A DNA stretch of 64,000 bases, taken from Burkholderia ambifaria AMMD (GTDB taxonomy: Bacteria; Pseudomonadota; Gammaproteobacteria; Burkholderiales; Burkholderiaceae). This document shows, in pieces, positions 59,120-64,000 of the stretch. A program made the position numbers and the translations under genes. Location: NCBI RefSeq assembly GCF_000203915.1, contig NC_008392.1:620001-684000 (forward strand), in the 5' to 3' direction. The notes under the pieces were generated by a model, which was given only the letters and a program-made list of their open reading frames with translations, was not told the origin of the DNA and did no database searches. The first letter of the stretch is position 1; the number at the start of each line of letters is the position of its first letter.

Positions 59120-59726
59120 GATGAACTCCTCCTTGAACGTCGGTTCCAGATGAGCTCAGGCAGCAGATAACTCCGGCGTCGCCCGTGGTATCGCCAGTCG
59201 CTCGCTTCAATCGGCCGGCGGCAACACTGCATTGCACCGAAGCTGCAACTGCAACCGAGCCCGCGGAACGTGTAAGTTCTAGTGTAGGCCACTACCGCAG
59301 GGAGTAGTAATCCGGGCAGGCCGCCAGGATGCGACATCGACGGATACTCCGTGCACCGCCGACGGCGCAGGCTGATTGCTCGAGGCAATATCTCCAGTGC
59401 GCTCGCGCCCTGTGAGCTGCAAGGAGCTGCAAAGGCCCCTTACCCCGAATACGCATGGCCTTGGATGCCGGACTGGTCGTCCCATCGGTAAGCGATCGAT
59501 AAAAGACAGAAACCAGCCAATTTCAGCCGTTCGACACGGACGCCCGGATCGTTGACAATCGATGGCCAACCCCGCCGGCAGGCCTACCAACCGCACGTGG
59601 CGACCATCCGCGTCGGCCATTTCGTTCTCTGACATCACGCTCCGCCGCCCAATACGGCCGCCGGAAGCCGCTCACATTCAAACCGGAACGGCTGGAGCGC
59701 AATGTGGGGCGGATAGTGGCCGCACC
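59120..59726. other. Intergenic, 607 bases, nothing identified
   Basis: The longest stretch without a gene in the window. Frames on both strands are short, without ribosome sites or family features; composition is mixed. It may hold the promoter of the minus-strand small gene near 59130-59230, and decayed DNA beyond. I see no RNA gene or repeat in it. Confidence 0.45.
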
Positions 59727-60554
59727 CTACGCGTTGGTCTCTCCCGTCACCAGGTCCTGAACGTCTCTCGGCCGAAGGATTTTCTCAACCATGCGTGCCG
59801 ACATCTCGCGGCTCAATAGTCTCTGCAAATTGGCAAGCAGCCGGTTCCGGGTTCCAACAATCCGATGGCTCCGATTGCGATCCAGCGCCCACAAGGCATC
59901 CTGCACCACACTCGCGACAGGCATCGGCGTGCCGACGGCCGCCTCCTGCGCGCCAACGACATCGAAAAAGGCGGTTTGTGTCGCCCCGGGACATAAGGCG
60001 ACGACCCGGATGCCGCGATGCCGGTTCTCAGCCCAAACGGCTTCTGAAAATGACAACAGAAAGGCCTTGGTTGCGCCGTAGACGGCCATATAAGGATCGG
60101 GCTGGAATGCGGCTGTCGACGCGACGTTGATGACCACGCCGGCGGAACGCGCCTGCATCCCCGGCAGCAGAAGATGAGTCAGCTCGATTGCGGCCATGCA
60201 GTTCACCAGCACTTCGTCGCGTTGGCGCGCCCACGGAATCGTTTCGAAGCGCCCGTAAGCCGCAAAGCCCGCATTATTGACGAGTACATCGATGACTTTG
60301 CCGGTCACCTTCAGGTGGCAATCGATCGTGTGTACGGCATCAGTTGTGCTCAGGTCGGCCGTCAGGAAATCGGCGTCGCACGCATAGTCGCGTCGCAGTT
60401 CCGCGGCCAGATCGCGCAGCTTGTCGCGAGAGCGTGCGACCAGCAGAAGTCTCGCACCACGTTTGGCCAATGCATAGGCAAACGCGCGCCCGATACCCGA
60501 CGATGCACCCGTGACAAGTGCTGTTTTTCCGTGAAAATCGAAACGATTTCTCAT
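59727..60554 (-). CDS. Short-chain dehydrogenase/reductase, 275 aa
   Basis: A classical SDR. Cofactor motif TGASSGIG at residues 15-22; NNAG in VIDVLVNNAGFAAYG; catalytic Ser146, Tyr159 and Lys163 (VASTAAF...YGATK). A basic residue (Arg in VARSRDK) after the second strand suggests NADP(H). It resembles DltE/YqjQ-like oxidoreductases with a longer C-terminal helical part. It faces a MerR-type regulator with a 19-base-spacer style promoter between, so it is probably induced by that regulator's signal. Substrate unknown. Confidence 0.88.
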   Translation of the reverse strand: MRNRFDFHGKTALVTGASSGIGRAFAYALAKRGARLLLVARSRDKLRDLAAELRRDYACDADFLTADLSTTDAVHTIDCHLKVTGKVIDVLVNNAGFAAYGRFETIPWARQRDEVLVNCMAAIELTHLLLPGMQARSAGVVINVASTAAFQPDPYMAVYGATKAFLLSFSEAVWAENRHRGIRVVALCPGATQTAFFDVVGAQEAAVGTPMPVASVVQDALWALDRNRSHRIVGTRNRLLANLQRLLSREMSARMVEKILRPRDVQDLVTGETNA

Positions 60555-60591
60555 AGCCCGCGGATGGAGTGGAAGGTGACTTGGACTGTAA

Positions 60592-60613
60592 ACCGTTGAC
60601 TACAGGCAACGGT
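60592..60613. promoter_or_regulatory. MerR-type operator/promoter between SDR and MerR genes
   Basis: ACCGTTG (60592-60598) and CAACGGT (60607-60613) form a perfect dyad with an 8-base centre. On the minus strand TTGACC and TTACAG flank it with 19 bases between, and on plus TTGACT and TAATGA also have 19 bases. Over-long spacers with a central dyad are the hallmark of MerR-activated promoters. Confidence 0.6.
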
Positions 60614-60653
60614 CAAGCCTTAATGACGGTCCACAACATTGAATGGAGGCAGC

Positions 60654-61031
60654 ATGCGCATCGGCGAACTATGCAAGCGGGCGGGCGTTTCGCACGATAC
60701 CGTGCGCTACTACGAGCGAATGGGGCTGCTGGACAAAGCAACACAACCTCACGCGACAAATACGTACAAGCACTACTCCGAACGCTCGTTACAGCGGATA
60801 CAGCTGATTATCCATGCGAAGGCATTAGGCTTCACGCTCACGGAAATTGGCGACGTCATTCATGTATGGGACAGTCCGACATTCGGTGTTGCGAAAAAGG
60901 TCGCTTGTCTGCAAGCAAAGCTCACAGAAATCGACGAAAAGAGCCGCGCGCTGACCCTGCTGCGCGCAGGGCTGGTGAATGCGCTGGCCAAAGTTGGCAG
61001 CGATTGTGTCGAAGGACACATCGCGTGGTGA
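60654..61031 (+). CDS. MerR-family transcriptional regulator, 125 aa
   Basis: The winged HTH is RIGELCKRAGVSHDTVRYYERMGLLDKATQPHATNTYKHYSERSLQRIQLI (residues 2-53), followed by the dimerisation helix containing KKVACLQAKLTEIDEKSRALTLLRAGL. A single Cys (118, in GSDCVEGH) remains at the C-terminus and one at 88, so a metal site is possible but the classic CueR or MerR cysteine pattern is not seen. ATG 60654 follows GGAGG. Divergent from the SDR gene, it is the likely activator. Confidence 0.9.
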   Translation: MRIGELCKRAGVSHDTVRYYERMGLLDKATQPHATNTYKHYSERSLQRIQLIIHAKALGFTLTEIGDVIHVWDSPTFGVAKKVACLQAKLTEIDEKSRALTLLRAGLVNALAKVGSDCVEGHIAW

Positions 61032-61211
61032 GGCGCTGTTGGTGAAAGCGACAAACCGACTCAAGCAAGAGTGTCAATGGCCGCTTCGGTTTCAGGCGAG
61101 CGTCCGCTCCGGGTCGGCAAGCGACATCCGCGCAGAACCCTTCTGTTGTCTCAGCGAGCGGCACGGCGGCGTGACCATAGGCATCCGCCGCCCCCCAAGA
61201 CCCGTCTGCTA

Positions 61212-61227
61212 ATATTGTAGAAAATAT
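61212..61227 (+). promoter_or_regulatory. GntR-type operator site 3 (autoregulatory)
   Basis: ATATTGTAGAAAATAT, 60 bases before the GntR gene's ATG, differs by one base from the sites at 47285 and 47602. The position next to a GntR gene suggests autoregulation. Confidence 0.6.
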
Positions 61228-61287
61228 GCAATATCCGCCGCCGCACCGGCGCTTGCCTGTCCGCCTTCCCCCAGTCCGAATCGCAAC

Positions 61288-61968
61288 ATGAACGAGAAAC
61301 GCCCTGCTCTTGTCTACGCCACGCGCGCCGAAGCCGCAGCGAACGAATTGCGCCGCCGTATCCTGACAGGGGAGTATGTCGACGGTTACCAGCTTCGCCA
61401 GGATGCACTCGCGACCGAACTCGGGATCAGCCGCATCCCGCTCCGCGAAGCGCTCGTGCAGCTCGAGAGCGAAGGGCTCGTGAAGATCCTGCCTCACAAG
61501 GGCGCGATTGTCTCGGAGCTGTCCCCGGAGGACATCACCGAACTCTTCGAATTGCGCGCGCTGCTGGAACCCGTGCTCCTGAAAAAATCGATTCCGAAGC
61601 TCACCGCCGACGATTTCGCGCGGCTCGATGCGATCCTCGCGGAATACAGTGAAGTGCTGCATGCGAGCCAGTCCGGACGCTGGGGCGAACTGAACACCGA
61701 ACTGCATCAGCTGCTGCTGTCGCGCGCCGACCAGCCGAAAACCACCGCGATCGTCGCGTCGCTGCTGCAACAGACCGACCGTTACACGCGTGTGCAACTG
61801 TCACTATCCGAGGCCGCGCGCGACGTGGCCGAATCCGAACATGCCGAACTCGTCGCGTTGTGCCGCACGGGCGATGCGCGGGCGGCGGCGTCCCTGCTCA
61901 AGCGGCACATCGAGCATGCGGGCGGTGAGTTGAATGCGTTCCTGCGTAATCGGCGGCTGGGGCGTTGA
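61288..61968 (+). CDS. GntR-family regulator, FCD subfamily, 226 aa
   Basis: The winged HTH at the N-terminus reads ATRAEAAANELRRRILTGEYVDGYQLRQDALATELGISRIPLREALVQLESEGLVKILPHKGAIV (about residues 11-75), the FadR-type signature. The C-terminal FCD ligand domain begins DITELFELRALLEPVLL (about 81-97) and carries the metal/ligand-site residues in TELHQLLLSRAD and SEHAELVALC, HIEHAGG. Such proteins sense organic acids. A copy of the ATATTGTA-type palindrome lies 60 bases upstream, the same as at the DHDPS/MHS transporter locus, so this regulator probably controls itself and that locus. Confidence 0.92.
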   Translation: MNEKRPALVYATRAEAAANELRRRILTGEYVDGYQLRQDALATELGISRIPLREALVQLESEGLVKILPHKGAIVSELSPEDITELFELRALLEPVLLKKSIPKLTADDFARLDAILAEYSEVLHASQSGRWGELNTELHQLLLSRADQPKTTAIVASLLQQTDRYTRVQLSLSEAARDVAESEHAELVALCRTGDARAAASLLKRHIEHAGGELNAFLRNRRLGR

Positions 61969-62090
61969 GGTCATCCGGGCGCCAAGGCTGACATGCAGCA
62001 CTAGCCTCCGGCGCAGTGAAGCGGGGTCGCATGCGATGCGCAGGCTGTCCGTGCATCGCCGGTTCCGCTTGCATCCATCATCACGCTCTC

Positions 62091-62285
62091 TTACCCGCCG
62101 CCGATTCCCTGCAACACCTTGCCGGTTCCGCCGCATACCGCGCATTTCTGCCCTTCGACCATGCCGGTGCCGCGGCATACTCCACACAGATCCTCGCCGA
62201 CGCCCGGCGCATCGGGCGGCCCTTCGTCGCCCGGATTCAACGGCGGGTCTTGATTCTGCCCCGCCGGCGTTCTGGTCGTCTGCAT
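62091..62285 (-). CDS. Small CxxCxGxG zinc-finger-like protein, 64 aa
   Basis: On the minus strand from ATG 62285, with a perfect GGAGG 7 bases upstream. The product starts MQTTRTPAGQNQDPPLNPGD and ends with two DnaJ-type motifs, CGVCRGTGMVEGQKCAVCGGTGKVLQGIGGG. This pair of CxxCxGxG units is half of a DnaJ zinc-binding domain and should bind one zinc. No J domain is present. Proteins of this size may bind unfolded proteins or be assembly factors; function unknown. It converges with the GntR gene. Confidence 0.65.
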   Translation of the reverse strand: MQTTRTPAGQNQDPPLNPGDEGPPDAPGVGEDLCGVCRGTGMVEGQKCAVCGGTGKVLQGIGGG

Positions 62286-62456
62286 CACACACCTCCGTTC
62301 GCGTTTCCGACGTCGCTGCGAGCACGCATCACCCGTGCCCGCTACGACGACACGTGCACCATGTCCGGCCCGCGTGCCCGAAGCGCATGACAAGCGCACC
62401 GCCCGATGACGCGACGCCCCGCTCACTATCGGAGAATCGACGTCATCGCGTCGTCG

Positions 62457-62756
62457 TTACAACGACGGCGCCCATGTCGAGCCGAACGGGTTCGACTGGT
62501 CGATGCCGGGGAAGTCGACGAACGCGTTGCTGCAGTCGAGCCCGTTGCCGGGACGCGCGTTGCGGGTGGCCTCGCCGTTCACGACGACGCGGTTCGCGCT
62601 CGACGCGAACACGGGCAAATTCACGTTGTGCAGCGTGAGGTTCGCGTCGGGTGCGATTGTCGAGATCCCGTCGGGCGTGTCGGCGGTCGAGACGTGCGTC
62701 GCGAACAGCGCGAGCACGCGCGGGCGTGCGCTCGACCCGGAAAGTCGGGATGTCAT
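62457..62756 (-). CDS. Hypothetical protein or truncated gene, 99 aa
   Basis: Not recognised. The frame begins MTSRLSGSSARPRVLALFAT and has repeated short beta-like units (ISTIAPDANLTLHNVNLPVFASSANRVVVNGEA) ending GIDQSNPFGSTWAPSL. The pattern is like the end of a secreted beta-helical or surface protein, with no signal peptide and a weak ribosome site, so it may be a 3' remnant. Kept at low confidence. Confidence 0.4.
   Translation of the reverse strand: MTSRLSGSSARPRVLALFATHVSTADTPDGISTIAPDANLTLHNVNLPVFASSANRVVVNGEATRNARPGNGLDCSNAFVDFPGIDQSNPFGSTWAPSL

Positions 62757-64000
<1,244 letters not shown>

Noticed and set aside
61212..61234. AT-rich patch as a sigma-70 -10 element only
   Set aside because: The near identity to the two sites at 47 kb makes an operator the better explanation, although it may overlap the promoter.

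Overview
The window is GC-rich DNA from a beta-proteobacterium, almost certainly Burkholderia of the cepacia-complex type and probably a secondary replicon. The evidence is strong GC3 codon bias with long antisense shadow ORFs, Burkholderia-type OmpC-like and DUF3138 porins, an H-NS-like protein with a TGxSWSGRG motif, a squalene-hopene cyclase, and a high density of catabolic clusters each paired with a divergent LysR, AraC, TetR, MerR or GntR regulator. Species and replicon are inference. No rRNA, tRNA, CRISPR array or replication origin was seen.

Layout. 1-2.7 kb: the 3' part of a LysR regulator and three unrecognised or poorly characterised small proteins. 2.7-15.7 kb: a polyamine module. 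It holds a porin and LuxR-type regulator (minus strand), a PotFGHI-like ABC importer, a DUF3138 outer-membrane protein, a PuuB-like oxidase, a cupin, an amidase and a PuuC-like aldehyde dehydrogenase. The importer would bring in putrescine or a related amine and the oxidase and dehydrogenase would degrade it, but no PuuA or PuuD is present in the window. 16-24 kb: LrgA/LrgB, a WrbA/pirin pair with divergent LysR, a LprI-type protein, a MEKHLA protein, and a ParDE toxin-antitoxin module next to a scrap of dnaE2. 24-28.7 kb: DoxX, a RmlD-like reductase, then a probable retron (promoter, structured msr-msd RNA and a reverse transcriptase with an N-terminal extension), followed by an H-NS-like protein and a decayed MFS transporter. 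29-38 kb: a saccharopine-dehydrogenase-like protein, then a second amine-catabolism cluster (AraC regulator, APC permease, class III aminotransferase, aldehyde dehydrogenase, M81 peptidase). 38-46 kb: a beta-propeller protein, FlxA-like protein, alpha/beta hydrolase, class C beta-lactamase, and hopanoid cyclase with divergent TetR. 46-49 kb: a DHDPS-family enzyme and divergent MHS-type transporter.

49-61 kb looks more mosaic. It holds a Tat-exported epoxide-hydrolase-like enzyme with divergent TetR, an AraC relic, a LysR/NmrA pair, two unrecognised genes of atypical composition, an IS3-family relic abutting a GH32 fragment, an intact GH68 levansucrase, and a MerR/SDR pair. 61-64 kb: an FCD-type GntR regulator, small proteins, and the start of a TRAP transporter substrate-binding gene that runs off the end.

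Two observations stand out. First is the retron at about 25.95-27.5 kb, with variant retron motifs and no obvious effector gene. Second is a 16-base near-palindrome (ATATTGTATAAAATAT) upstream of both the DHDPS gene and the divergent transporter. It recurs with one change upstream of the GntR gene about 14 kb away, suggesting a small regulon.
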